Assembly: GCA_016302435.1 (NCBI GenBank)
Contig: JAEDNQ010000002.1
Location: 1 to 44,332 of the forward strand
Direction: 5' to 3'
DNA length: 44,332 nucleotides
Source: Bacteroidaceae bacterium
GTDB taxonomy: Bacteria; Bacteroidota; Bacteroidia; Bacteroidales; Bacteroidaceae
Shown here: in pieces, positions 26,285 through 34,635 of the stretch
Layout of the letters: each line of letters begins with the position of its first letter
How positions within the stretch are numbered: position 1 is the first letter of the stretch
Made by a program: the position numbers and the translations under genes
Notes under the pieces: model-generated
Told to the model about the DNA's origin: nothing
Database searches by the model: none
What the model saw: only the letters and a program-made list of their open reading frames with translations

Positions 26285-27006
26285 TGTTGTTCGTTTTCGT
26301 TTCTGTTATCGTTTTCGTTCACGTTTTCGTTATCGTTTTCGTCATCAATCACGCCATCTTTGATATGTATGGTGCGGTCTGTGGTCTGCGAGAGAGCCTC
26401 ATCGTGGGTGACAATGATGAAGGTCTGTCCGAACTTATCTCTGAGGTCGAAAAAGAGTTGGTGGAGCTCTGCTTTGTTTTTGGTGTCGAGTGATCCAGAG
26501 GGTTCGTCGGCGAGGATTGTGGAGGGATTGTTGATGAGGGCTCGTGCGACGGCTACTCGCTGTTTTTCTCCTCCTGAGAGTTGAGCTGGCTTGTGTGACA
26601 TGCGGTCGGTGAGGCCAAGATAGTCGAGGAGTTCCTTGGCTCGGCGTTCAGCTTTGGCTGAGGTGCCGAAGAGTGAGCTGTCGCCTGCTATCATGGCTGG
26701 TATGCACACGTTTTCCAGTGCTGTAAACTCGGGCAGGAGCTGGTGGAACTGGAAGACGAAGCCGAGGTTGCGGTTGCGGAAGCGAGCAAGTTCCTTGTCT
26801 GACAGACGTGTGGTATCGGTGCCGTCGATGATGACTTGACCTGTGTCGGGTGTGTCGAGTGTGCCCATGATCTGGAGGAGAGTGGTTTTGCCTGCTCCTG
26901 ACGGGCCAACGATGCTCACGACCTCTCCCTTGCCTATGGTGAGGTCGATGCCCTTGAGCACTTGCAGCGAACCGAAGCTCTTTGTTATGTTGTGTATCTC
27001 TATCAT
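26281..27006 (-). CDS. ABC transporter ATP-binding protein (LolD/MacB-like)
   Basis: This 241-residue ATPase powers an ABC exporter or lipoprotein-sorting complex of the LolD type. Walker A is GPSGAGKTT (34-42), the Q-loop is at Gln86, the signature is LSGGEKQR (143-150), Walker B is ILADEPS (164-170) and the H-loop His is 201. The body ends near residue 220. A tail of Asn/Glu/Asp repeats (221-241) follows, made by a DNA microsatellite. No permease gene is adjacent, so the membrane partner is unknown. It overlaps cvfB by 4 nt. Confidence 0.94.
   Translation of the reverse strand: MIEIHNITKSFGSLQVLKGIDLTIGKGEVVSIVGPSGAGKTTLLQIMGTLDTPDTGQVIIDGTDTTRLSDKELARFRNRNLGFVFQFHQLLPEFTALENVCIPAMIAGDSSLFGTSAKAERRAKELLDYLGLTDRMSHKPAQLSGGEKQRVAVARALINNPSTILADEPSGSLDTKNKAELHQLFFDLRDKFGQTFIIVTHDEALSQTTDRTIHIKDGVIDDENDNENVNENDNRNENEQQ
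26284..26345 (-). repeat. GAAAAC microsatellite encoding the ATPase tail
   Basis: On the minus strand, 12-nt units of the form GAAAACGATAAC repeat with small changes (ENDN, ENVN, ENDN, RNEN). The array ends at the ATPase stop codon, which overlaps the cvfB start. Slippage here would change tail length and, if out of frame, translational coupling. Confidence 0.75.
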
Positions 27007-27114
27007 TTTTTATATTTCTGTTGTATTGTGGTGTGGATCTACTGTCAATAGGTGGGGGCTATATATTCCGGTAATCAGAAGGAATAATAACTGGGGCGCG
27101 GCTGTTTTTTGGGG

Positions 27115-29295
27115 CTATCCCATCTCGCCTATCCACTTGCTGAGCCACTTGCTGATGCGGTTGGTGGCAGAGGAGCGGTCGTATTGGTGAGGGTCGACGA
27201 ATGCATAGGCTTCGTTATTCTCTTCTTGCTGGTCGGGATAGATGAGCATGAGACTCTTGTCGGCAAAGTTCTCTGCTATCTGCTCGGGCAGGTGGGCAAA
27301 GGCATTCTGGTAGGAGATGCTGCCCTTGCGTGAGGTGACGACGACGAGGAGGGTGTCACTGCTAATCTCGTGGCGGAGGGCTGGGAAGTCGCTCCACGAC
27401 TCGAGTATCTCGTAGTCGGCTGGCGCTGTCTTATGTCGCTCGCGCATATAGTTGAGGATAAGCAGGTTTGTTTCTTCTGTGGCATAGAAGATGACGGGGC
27501 GACCAAGGTCTTCGGCCATGCGCGCTATGCGGTTTATCCAACGGTAGAAGCCTTTTTCGAATTCAGCCTTCTCAGGGACGGCGACTACTATCTTGCGTAT
27601 GGTATTGGTGGGCACCTGCATGTTGACGATGATGATCTGTCGGGAGAGGCGCTTGATGAGTCCGCCTGCGAAGAGGCCGAGGAAGGACTGGTCGTTGTGG
27701 CGGCGGCGGTGCATGCCTATGAGTACTTCGCTGGCACTGTTCTCATGGAAGGCATGGACTGTGGCGGTGACGAAGTTGACGGCAAGTCGGCTTTGGGTCT
27801 GAACTGGCACATCAGCGGCATTAGCATATTTGGCTGCCATGTCGAGGCACTCTTTGCTGTGTGCCTGTGTCTGGCTGTTGACATTGGCATCGTTGACGAT
27901 GTTGATGCAGATGAGTCCGCGGTTGAGCTTTCGGTTGCGCATCATGACGGCTGTGGACATGAGAGGCTCTATGTTGCTGGTGCTATTGACGGGGATGAGC
28001 ATCTTCTCGTCGTCGAGGGGGGTGCTGTCGCGCCTGTGGCTCTTGGCTGTGCCTTCTTGCTGCATCTTGAGTTTTTTGGCTGCTTGGTCGGTGGCGATGG
28101 AGCTGATGATGCATGAGATGAGGATTGTCATGACGACTCCGTCGAGGACGGCATTGTTCATGAGCGGCTCGCCTGACTCTGTCTTGAGGTTGACTCCGAC
28201 CATGACCATGGCGAGTGCGCCTGCTGCATGTGCCTCTGTAAGGCCAAACATCATCACGCCTTCGGAGTGGGTCATGTGGAACATGATGCGGCTGACGAGG
28301 GCTGCTATGTACTTGGAGAGTGTGCTGGCTATGACCATGATGACGACTACTATGACGGCTTCTTTCTCTTGGAAGAGGGGGGCTACATTGACGAGCATGC
28401 CTACGCCGATGAGGAAGTAGGGGATGAAGAGTGCGTTGCCCACAAACTCTATTCTGTTCATCAGGGGTGAGGTCTTGGGAACGAAGCGGTTGAGTACAAG
28501 ACCTGCCAGAAAGGCTCCGAGTATGCCTTCGAATCCGCAGAGCTCGGCCGTGGCGGCGGAGAAGAGGACGACGGCAAGGGTGAAGGTGAACTGGAGTATG
28601 GGCTCGCTGTAGTGGCGGAAGAAGACGCGAAGCAGCTTGGGCATGACGAAGAAGAGGCCAAGGATGTAGACTGAGAACTTCACGGCGAAGAATATCCAGA
28701 ACCACGCATCGGTATTGCCCTTGACTGTGCCTGATATGCCTGCAAGGAAGAGCAGGGAGTAGAGGAGGGCTATCATCGTTGCCACGACGGATATGGTTAC
28801 TGCGGGGCTCTTGCTGAGGCCGTAGCGACCGACTATGGGATAGGCTACAAGGGTGTGGGAGGCAAAGATGCATGCAAGAAGTAGGGATGCCTCTATGCTG
28901 TAGTCGAGGAAGTAGTATCCTGCAAGATAACCGAAGAGGAAGGGTATGGCTGTGGTGATGATGCCGAAGGTGAATCCTTTGCTCTTGTTCTGCTTGAGAT
29001 TTTGCAGGTCCATCTCTAAGCCTGCCAGTGTCATGATGAAGTATATGCCCACCTTGCCGAAGAGTTCGAAGGATGCGTCGCGCTCAAGGAGGTTGAAGCC
29101 GTGCTGACCTATGAGTACTCCAGCCAATATCATGCCCGTGAGGTGGGGTATGTGGAGCTTGCTGAATACCATAGGGGCAAAGAGTATGATGCAGAGGACA
29201 AGGAAAAATATCCACGTCGGGTTGGTTATCGGCAGATGAAGGTATGTGGTGATTGCGTCCAAGGGGTATTGATGGGATAATGGACAATTGACCAT
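27115..29295 (-). CDS. CPA2-type cation/proton antiporter fused to universal stress domains
   Basis: This 726-residue protein joins a Na+/H+ exchanger-type membrane domain (about 28-415, roughly twelve hydrophobic segments, for example GMILAGVLIGQHGF and GILGAFLAGLVLNRFVP) to a cytoplasmic region with one or two Usp-like domains (about 435-700). The segment ASEVLIGMHRRRH with GLFAGGLIKRL resembles the Usp nucleotide-binding loop. The fusion suggests ion exchange gated by nucleotide or stress signals. It lies downstream of purA on the same strand. The ATG at 29295 sits in the arm of a 15-bp inverted repeat. The next in-frame ATG is about 40 codons on, inside the membrane domain, so this start or a non-ATG start nearby is needed. 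Confidence 0.93.
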   Translation of the reverse strand: MVNCPLSHQYPLDAITTYLHLPITNPTWIFFLVLCIILFAPMVFSKLHIPHLTGMILAGVLIGQHGFNLLERDASFELFGKVGIYFIMTLAGLEMDLQNLKQNKSKGFTFGIITTAIPFLFGYLAGYYFLDYSIEASLLLACIFASHTLVAYPIVGRYGLSKSPAVTISVVATMIALLYSLLFLAGISGTVKGNTDAWFWIFFAVKFSVYILGLFFVMPKLLRVFFRHYSEPILQFTFTLAVVLFSAATAELCGFEGILGAFLAGLVLNRFVPKTSPLMNRIEFVGNALFIPYFLIGVGMLVNVAPLFQEKEAVIVVVIMVIASTLSKYIAALVSRIMFHMTHSEGVMMFGLTEAHAAGALAMVMVGVNLKTESGEPLMNNAVLDGVVMTILISCIISSIATDQAAKKLKMQQEGTAKSHRRDSTPLDDEKMLIPVNSTSNIEPLMSTAVMMRNRKLNRGLICINIVNDANVNSQTQAHSKECLDMAAKYANAADVPVQTQSRLAVNFVTATVHAFHENSASEVLIGMHRRRHNDQSFLGLFAGGLIKRLSRQIIIVNMQVPTNTIRKIVVAVPEKAEFEKGFYRWINRIARMAEDLGRPVIFYATEETNLLILNYMRERHKTAPADYEILESWSDFPALRHEISSDTLLVVVTSRKGSISYQNAFAHLPEQIAENFADKSLMLIYPDQQEENNEAYAFVDPHQYDRSSATNRISKWLSKWIGEMG

Positions 29296-29326
29296 GCGGG
29301 GTAAATGTGCTCCGCATGGCCAATTG
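29285..29326. repeat. Inverted repeat covering the antiporter start codon
   Basis: Arms 29285-29299 and 29312-29326 (CAATTG-A-CCATGCGG against CCGCATGG-C-CAATTG) match at 14 of 15 positions with a 12-nt loop. The ATG (29295-29293) lies within the arm, so the mRNA hairpin could hide the start codon. Confidence 0.7.
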
Positions 29327-29362
29327 AGTGAGAAGTATTAAATATTCATTTGATTGACGAAG

Positions 29363-29415
29363 CTGTTAGCGCTCGATGTATTGTTGCATACGTCGGGGAC
29401 TGTTAGCGCTCGATG
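29363..29415 (-). repeat. Duplicated purA 3' end including the stop codon
   Basis: CTGTTAGCGCTCGATG occurs exactly at 29400-29415, where it encodes the last residues and TAA stop of purA, and again at 29363-29378 in the spacer. The period is 37 bp; extended, 19 of 22 positions agree. Confidence 0.85.
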
Positions 29416-30671
29416 GTCTGTTCGCGGTCTGGTCCTACGCTGACGATGGCGATAGGTGTCTCGAGTTCCTTTTCGAGGAAGGCGATGTAGTCAGCGAATG
29501 CCTTGGGGAACTGTGCCTCGCTTGTAATCTTGGTAAGGTCGGTCTTCCATCCTGGCAGTTCGGTGTATACAGGCTCGATGAGTCCGTCGCTTATGTCGTA
29601 TGGGAAGTAGTCGATGACGGTGCCGTCGTTGAGCTTGTAGGCTGTGCAGGCCTTGATGGTGTCGAAGTCGTCGAGGACATCGCTCTTCATCATGATGAGC
29701 TTTGTTACGCCGTTGACCATGATGGCATACTTGAGGGCTACGAGGTCTATCCATCCGCAGCGGCGCTCGCGGCCTGTTACAGCTCCGTACTCATGGCCTA
29801 TGGCGCGCATCTTGGCTCCTGTCTCGTCGAAGAGCTCAGTAGGGAATGGACCTGCTCCGACGCGTGTGCAGTAGGCCTTCATGATACCATAGACTTCTCC
29901 TATCTTGTTTGGACCGATGCCGAGACCGATGCAGGCTCCGGCACAGATAGTGTTGGATGATGTGACGAATGGATATGAGCCAAAGTCAACGTCGAGCATT
30001 GTGCCCTGTGCGCCCTCGCAGAGTATGGATTTGCCAGAACGAAGGGTATTGTTTATTTCGTGCTCGGAGTCTACGATAGGGAACTGACGCAGATACTCTA
30101 TGCCTTCCATCCACTTCTTCTCCACTTCTGTGATGTCATAGTCGGTATAGTTGAGCGAACGGAGTATCTCCTCATGGCGTGCCTTGTGGGCTGCATACTT
30201 GGCATCGAATCCGTCGAGTATATCGCCTACGCGAAGTCCGTTGCGGCTGGTCTTGTCTGTGTATGTTGGACCGATGCCCTTTCCTGTAGTGCCTACCTTG
30301 TCCTTACCCTTGGCTGCCTCGTATGCTGCGTCGAGGAGTCGGTGGGTGGGCATGATGAGATGTGCTTTCTTAGAGATGTGAAGGCGTGTCTTGAGGTTGT
30401 GTCCGCTCTTTTCGAGGTCTTTGGCCTCGTCCATGAAGAGGTCTGGAGCGAGAACGACACCGTTGCCGATGATGTTGATTTTATCTCCCTGGAAGATGCC
30501 TGAGGGGATGGAACGGAGAACATACTTTTCTCCTTCGAACTCGAGTGTGTGTCCGGCATTTGGGCCACCTTGGAAACGAGCTATGACATCGTAGCGTGGT
30601 GTGAGCACGTCTACCACTTTTCCTTTACCTTCGTCTCCCCACTGAAGACCCAGAAGTACGTCTACTTTCAT
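29403..30671 (-). CDS. purA: Adenylosuccinate synthetase
   Basis: PurA condenses IMP and aspartate with GTP to form adenylosuccinate, the first committed step to AMP. The 422-residue length is normal. The GTP/IMP loop is LQWGDEGKGKVV with catalytic Asp13, and catalytic His41 is in GGPNAGHT. Further landmarks are GTTGKGIGPTY, EGAQGTMLDVDFG and TGRERRCGWIDLVALKYA. It follows the Fur-family gene after 19 nt, so they are probably one transcript from the promoter at 31322-31353. Its 3' end is duplicated in the spacer downstream. Confidence 0.98.
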   Translation of the reverse strand: MKVDVLLGLQWGDEGKGKVVDVLTPRYDVIARFQGGPNAGHTLEFEGEKYVLRSIPSGIFQGDKINIIGNGVVLAPDLFMDEAKDLEKSGHNLKTRLHISKKAHLIMPTHRLLDAAYEAAKGKDKVGTTGKGIGPTYTDKTSRNGLRVGDILDGFDAKYAAHKARHEEILRSLNYTDYDITEVEKKWMEGIEYLRQFPIVDSEHEINNTLRSGKSILCEGAQGTMLDVDFGSYPFVTSSNTICAGACIGLGIGPNKIGEVYGIMKAYCTRVGAGPFPTELFDETGAKMRAIGHEYGAVTGRERRCGWIDLVALKYAIMVNGVTKLIMMKSDVLDDFDTIKACTAYKLNDGTVIDYFPYDISDGLIEPVYTELPGWKTDLTKITSEAQFPKAFADYIAFLEKELETPIAIVSVGPDREQTIER

Positions 30672-30690
30672 TGTTGTGATGTTTTGTATG

Positions 30691-31314
30691 TTAGTTTTTA
30701 ATATCTTTTGTAATCCATTCGGCTGCCTGGCTGAGCTCTTCGTCTATCCTGGCAAACCTTCGTTCTTCTCTCGTCATGTTGTTGAGCTTTTCTCGCTCCA
30801 TTTTCTTTTTTATCCTGGCGAGTTTAGCCTGGCAGATGTTGCAGTAGCCATAGATGTAGGCACTTATCTTCATCTTTTTGAACTTTGGTGTGCGGACGCT
30901 GGTGATGGCGTGGTCAATGGAGGTATCGCAGAGATCCCATATCTTGTTGCATCCAGAGCAGATGTAGTGGTGGTGGGTGGCTACTCCGTAGGCATTCTCA
31001 TAGAGGGTGATGCCGCCAACATTGTGGCTGTAGGCGAGTCCGCTGTCGACGAGGAGCGAGAGGGTGCTGTATACGGTGCCTCTACTCACATGGAAGTTGT
31101 CGGGCATCATGGACAGTACTTGGTCGGCACTGTTGTGCCCCTTGGACGAGACGACGACATCCATGATGGCATATCGCTCGGGGGTCTTGCGCATGCCTTG
31201 TTCTGTCATGTAGCGCGTGAAGATGTCGTAGGGTGTGTCGAGTGCTTCCATTGTACGGGTGAGGTGTGTTTTGGCAGTGCGGGCGGAAGTGGTATTGGCA
31301 CTTGCGTCTCGCAT
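30691..31314 (-). CDS. Fur-family metal- or peroxide-responsive repressor
   Basis: This 207-residue protein has the Fur layout: a winged helix (about 25-95, with GMRKTPERYAIMDVV and HVSRGTVYSTLSLLVDSGL), then a dimer/metal domain with HHHYICSGC and YCNICQ. The two CxxC pairs (Cys119/122 and Cys158/161) should hold structural zinc. The tail is Lys/Arg-rich. Whether it senses iron, zinc or peroxide is not clear. ATG 31314 is used here, but the promoter puts the mRNA start 2-4 nt before it, so it would be leaderless. The Met at residue 22 (ATG 31251) fits the family better. It is followed by purA. Confidence 0.92.
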   Translation of the reverse strand: MRDASANTTSARTAKTHLTRTMEALDTPYDIFTRYMTEQGMRKTPERYAIMDVVVSSKGHNSADQVLSMMPDNFHVSRGTVYSTLSLLVDSGLAYSHNVGGITLYENAYGVATHHHYICSGCNKIWDLCDTSIDHAITSVRTPKFKKMKISAYIYGYCNICQAKLARIKKKMEREKLNNMTREERRFARIDEELSQAAEWITKDIKN

Positions 31315-31321
31315 TATGGCA

Positions 31322-31353
31322 CAAAATTACAGCTTTTATTGTATTACCCCAAA
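31322..31353 (-). promoter_or_regulatory. Promoter of the Fur-purA unit, inside the end of the AlkD-like gene
   Basis: The minus strand reads TTTG (31353-31350), a 20-nt spacer and TAATTTTG (31329-31322), an exact consensus. The -33 element lies within the last codons of the upstream AlkD-like gene. Confidence 0.8.
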
Positions 31354-31973
31354 CAATCGAGGATTTTTTTTACTTTTCGAGCGTTATCTTCACCTAAAGA
31401 GGCATAAATCTGCAATGCCTTGATAGCATATCTGTTGTTTAGGGATGACGCTGCCTGGTCGAGAAACTCCTCCTGGGCAGAGTCGCTCATCTCGTGTCTG
31501 CGCATGAGATGGCAGAGGGTCAAGTAGCCGCAGGTCTGGCGGATGGTGTGCTCGTCGGCTATCCACCGGAAGGCTGTGGTGCTGGCATGGGGAAGACGTG
31601 GCATGAGGTAGAGGGAGAACATGGTGGCGAGTTCGTCGGTGCGGATGTCTTCTGCCCATATGTCGCACATGTCTTCGTCCATGGCATCGGCTGGCATAAG
31701 CATGCAGGCCAGTATGCGGCACTCGCGAGCTCCTTCCTTCCACAGAGCCTGTGCGAGCTTGCGGTCGGCTTGTGGACGGAACTCATCGGCTATGCCAGCC
31801 AATCGTGGCAGTTCGATGCCCCAGTTGATGCGGTAGTCGGCTGTCTGCCTGCTATGGGCGGAGGCTATGCCGTTCATGTTGGCACGTAGCTCTTTCTTGA
31901 TGTCGACGAGGACGGACTGAAGAGTGTCGTCTGTTTGGGCTGGTGTGGTGATGATGGGAGGGTTGTTGTCCAT
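31344..31973 (-). CDS. AlkD-like DNA alkylation repair protein (HEAT-like)
   Basis: This 209-residue all-helical protein matches the DNA alkylation repair family, whose members excise positively charged alkylated bases with HEAT-like repeats. Landmarks are WGIELPRLAGIADEF, DRKLAQALWKEGARECRILACML and the paired helices up to NNRYAIKALQIYASLGEDNA. The catalytic Trp/Asp pattern of characterised AlkD enzymes cannot be verified by eye, so activity is uncertain. It is upstream of the Fur gene and its 3' end contains that gene's -33 element. Confidence 0.8.
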   Translation of the reverse strand: MDNNPPIITTPAQTDDTLQSVLVDIKKELRANMNGIASAHSRQTADYRINWGIELPRLAGIADEFRPQADRKLAQALWKEGARECRILACMLMPADAMDEDMCDIWAEDIRTDELATMFSLYLMPRLPHASTTAFRWIADEHTIRQTCGYLTLCHLMRRHEMSDSAQEEFLDQAASSLNNRYAIKALQIYASLGEDNARKVKKILDCLG

Positions 31974-32081
31974 GTTATTGTTGACGGGTAAGTGGAAACT
32001 GTAGTGTCAATCAGTGACCATTGCTGGTAACAACCTATCTGGTCTCATGAGAATATGGAGGCAGATGGGGGAAAGGGTATG

Positions 32082-34085
32082 TCACTCGTTGATGAGTGGC
32101 AGTGTGCCATAGTCCTTGCTGTAGCGGAGCATCTGCTGAGCGTAGCCTTCGTCGTATGTGACCTTGACGTCTGTGATGTTGCCATCCTTGTCTCGCTCGG
32201 CAGTGTAGACGGGGTTGATGAATCCCTTGTAGGGAGCGATGTTGAGTTTCTTGTAGCGGTCGAGGATTTCCTTGTGAAGCTCTGGGTCAATCTTGACGGC
32301 ATAGTCTTCTACGAGGGCTTGTGCGGCCTTGAAGTCGCCTGTTGACTTGATGCGCTGTATCTCGGCGAGGAGCTTGCCGAAGAGGTCGCGCAGTTTGGCG
32401 TAGTCGTTGATTTTGACGTATGTCTTGCCGTCGCGCTTGACCATCTCTATGACGTTGTCGGCCTTGCCGTTTTCGTATGCCCAACGTGCTATGAGGGCAC
32501 GGTTGCGCATGTGAGCCTCTTCGATGTCGCTGCCGAGGTTGATGCGCACGAGCTGTGTGATGAGTCCGTTCTGCATCTGCCCGATGTAGCTTGCCTTGTA
32601 GGCTTCAGCGTCGGGCACGAGTCCGAGCTCCACGAGTTTAGGGTCGGCGAGATAGTAGAGGGCAAAGAGGTCGGCACGGGCTTCTTCAATGGTGCTGCCG
32701 TATGCCTTGAGGCTGTCGGGGTCAACGCCAGGAAGGAGCTTGCCGCTGCCGTGGCCGAGGCACTCATGAAGGTCGGTGTGGAGGTCGTCGGTCACGTCTC
32801 CATACTTCTCGATGATGTCCATCTCTTCTTGTCCGCAGGCAAACTCCTTGAGCATGCCGCTGCCTTTGGCTGCCTTGTTGTATGCCTCAGTGAGATTGCC
32901 GATGGTGACGGACTTGGAACCGTGTTCGGCTCTTACCCAGTTGCTGTTGGGAAGGTTGATGCCGATGGCTGTAGAGGGGTAGAGGTCGCCGCCGAGGATG
33001 GCTGCTTTGATGACCTTGGCTGTGATGCCTTTGACTTTATCTTTCTTGAATTCTAGTGCTACAGGACTGTTGTCTTCAAACCACTGTGCGTTGGAGCTCA
33101 GCAGTTCTGTGCGTTTGGTTGCCTCCACGTCCTTGAAGTTGACGATGCTCTCCCATGAGCACTTGAGGCCAAGAGGGTCGCCGTAGCACTCTATGAATCC
33201 GTTGACGAAGTCGACGAGTGGCTCTGTGTTCTCGACCCATGCGATGGAGTACTCGTCGAAAGTATGGAGGTCGCCTGTCTCATAGTAGGCTACGAGCAGG
33301 TCGATGACTTTCTGCTGTTGCTCGTCTTCTGCGTATGGGCGTGCAAGCTTGAGGTTCTCGACGATTTTCTTTATGGCTGATCCGTAGAGACCGTCTGCTG
33401 TCCACAGTTTTTCGACTATCTTGCCGTCGGCAGTCTTTGAGAGTCGGGAGTTCATGCCGTACATGGGCGGACGCTGCTGGTCGCCTTGGGATTTCTTCTG
33501 GTTGTAGAAGGCTTCAGCCTCAGCTTGTGTCACACCCTCATAGTAGTTGTTGGCGCTGGTGAGAACGAGGTCCTGGCCTTCGGCGAGGTTGACGCGCTTC
33601 TGCATAATGTCGGGGTTGAAGATGACTTCTGCCAGTTCGTCGGAGCAGTCAGCATGGGCCATGAGCCATTCGCGGCTGAACTCGGGCACGAACTTCTCGC
33701 AGCCGTAGTGATGGTGGATGCCGTTGCTGAACCAGAGTCGCTTAAGGTAGGTCTCGAAGGCGACGAAGTCTTTGTCCGTGCGGTCACCGTCGTAGTTGAC
33801 GTATGCGTCTTCCATCATCTTGCGGATGCGGAGGTTGTATTTGCCATTTTGGTCGAAGAGGATGTCGCGTCCGTAGAGGGCTGCTTCCTGCAGGTAGTAG
33901 ATGAAGGTCTTCTGCTTTAGGGTGAGGTCTTCAAAACCTTCCACTTTGTAGCGGAGCATCTGGAGGTCAGCAAACCTCTCGTTTGTATATTCGAAAGTAT
34001 CTTCCGCTGCGGGCTGGGTGGATGTGTTGCAGCCGGCAGCCATGAATGCTGCTGAAATCATAATGGTAGCTAATTTGTTTTTCAT
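32082..34085 (-). CDS. Dipeptidyl peptidase III family metallopeptidase (M49) lipoprotein
   Basis: This 667-residue peptidase removes dipeptides from N-termini. A lipoprotein signal with lipobox FMAAGC (Cys19) anchors it to a membrane. The M49 zinc site is HECLGH (His440, Glu441, His445), and the second motif EEARAD (467-472) supplies the third zinc ligand. DPP III usually has HEXXGH and EECRAE/D, so both are intact. The CACTC/GAGTG hairpin overlaps its 3' end. An AraC regulator gene lies 18 nt upstream on the same strand, probably in one operon. Confidence 0.95.
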   Translation of the reverse strand: MKNKLATIMISAAFMAAGCNTSTQPAAEDTFEYTNERFADLQMLRYKVEGFEDLTLKQKTFIYYLQEAALYGRDILFDQNGKYNLRIRKMMEDAYVNYDGDRTDKDFVAFETYLKRLWFSNGIHHHYGCEKFVPEFSREWLMAHADCSDELAEVIFNPDIMQKRVNLAEGQDLVLTSANNYYEGVTQAEAEAFYNQKKSQGDQQRPPMYGMNSRLSKTADGKIVEKLWTADGLYGSAIKKIVENLKLARPYAEDEQQQKVIDLLVAYYETGDLHTFDEYSIAWVENTEPLVDFVNGFIECYGDPLGLKCSWESIVNFKDVEATKRTELLSSNAQWFEDNSPVALEFKKDKVKGITAKVIKAAILGGDLYPSTAIGINLPNSNWVRAEHGSKSVTIGNLTEAYNKAAKGSGMLKEFACGQEEMDIIEKYGDVTDDLHTDLHECLGHGSGKLLPGVDPDSLKAYGSTIEEARADLFALYYLADPKLVELGLVPDAEAYKASYIGQMQNGLITQLVRINLGSDIEEAHMRNRALIARWAYENGKADNVIEMVKRDGKTYVKINDYAKLRDLFGKLLAEIQRIKSTGDFKAAQALVEDYAVKIDPELHKEILDRYKKLNIAPYKGFINPVYTAERDKDGNITDVKVTYDEGYAQQMLRYSKDYGTLPLINE

Positions 34086-34103
34086 AATCTGATTGATGTG
34101 TTT

Positions 34104-34490
34104 TTACGCATGGGGCATATTGTTAGATACAAGGCTTGACCTGTATTCGGAAGGGGTCATGCCGACTATATTTTTGAACTCATATATAAATGTGTACCGG
34201 CTGCTGAATCCTGCCATCGCACCTATGTCGCACACACCTACTGAGGAGAGACGGGAATCTTTCAGATAATTCTTTGCACGCTCGGCTCGCAACCTGTTGA
34301 CGTAGGTTAAGGGGGAGACTCCAAACAAGTTTGAGACGATTCGGGCCAGCTTGAAGCGGTTGACTCCCATGCGAAGAGCAAAGGTCTCTATGCCAAAATG
34401 GGGATCCAGATAGGCTTTTTCTTTTTCGACTATGAGTACTATCTGTGACTTGTAGTATTCGTCTTGGGCTTTCTTATGGTCTTTGTCCAT
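34104..34490 (-). CDS. Stand-alone AraC-type DNA-binding regulator
   Basis: This 128-residue protein is just an AraC helix-turn-helix domain (about 15-122) with no sensor domain. Two helix-turn-helix units are visible: IETFALRMGVNRFKLARIVS and VCDIGAMAGFSSRYTFIYEF, ending in the family MTPSEYR motif. With no ligand domain it may be constitutive or respond through a partner. It precedes the M49 lipoprotein gene by 18 nt. A GC-rich hairpin (34509-34546) lies just upstream. Confidence 0.93.
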   Translation of the reverse strand: MDKDHKKAQDEYYKSQIVLIVEKEKAYLDPHFGIETFALRMGVNRFKLARIVSNLFGVSPLTYVNRLRAERAKNYLKDSRLSSVGVCDIGAMAGFSSRYTFIYEFKNIVGMTPSEYRSSLVSNNMPHA

Positions 34491-34508
34491 ATGGGGAGAT
34501 GTTTACAT

Positions 34509-34546
34509 CCCGGATGGCAAGCCCTTACAGAGACTTGTCATCCGGG
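34509..34546 (-). terminator. GC-rich hairpin downstream of the FKBP gene
   Basis: CCCGGATG (34509-34516) pairs with CATCCGGG (34539-34546), extended inwards by CAAG/CTTG, with a 12-nt loop. It lies between the FKBP stop and the AraC start and likely ends the FKBP transcript, although no T-run follows. Confidence 0.5.
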
Positions 34547-34635
34547 GTGTATGTGATGTGGATGAACACAGTGTGTACGTTTATACACTGAGGATGAGTG
34601 GAGGCCTCCATCTGCTTTGCGGACGGAGCATGGTA

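Noticed and set aside
27370..28116. 248-codon plus-strand open frame inside the antiporter gene
   Set aside because: It is antisense to a clear membrane protein and has no recognisable motif.
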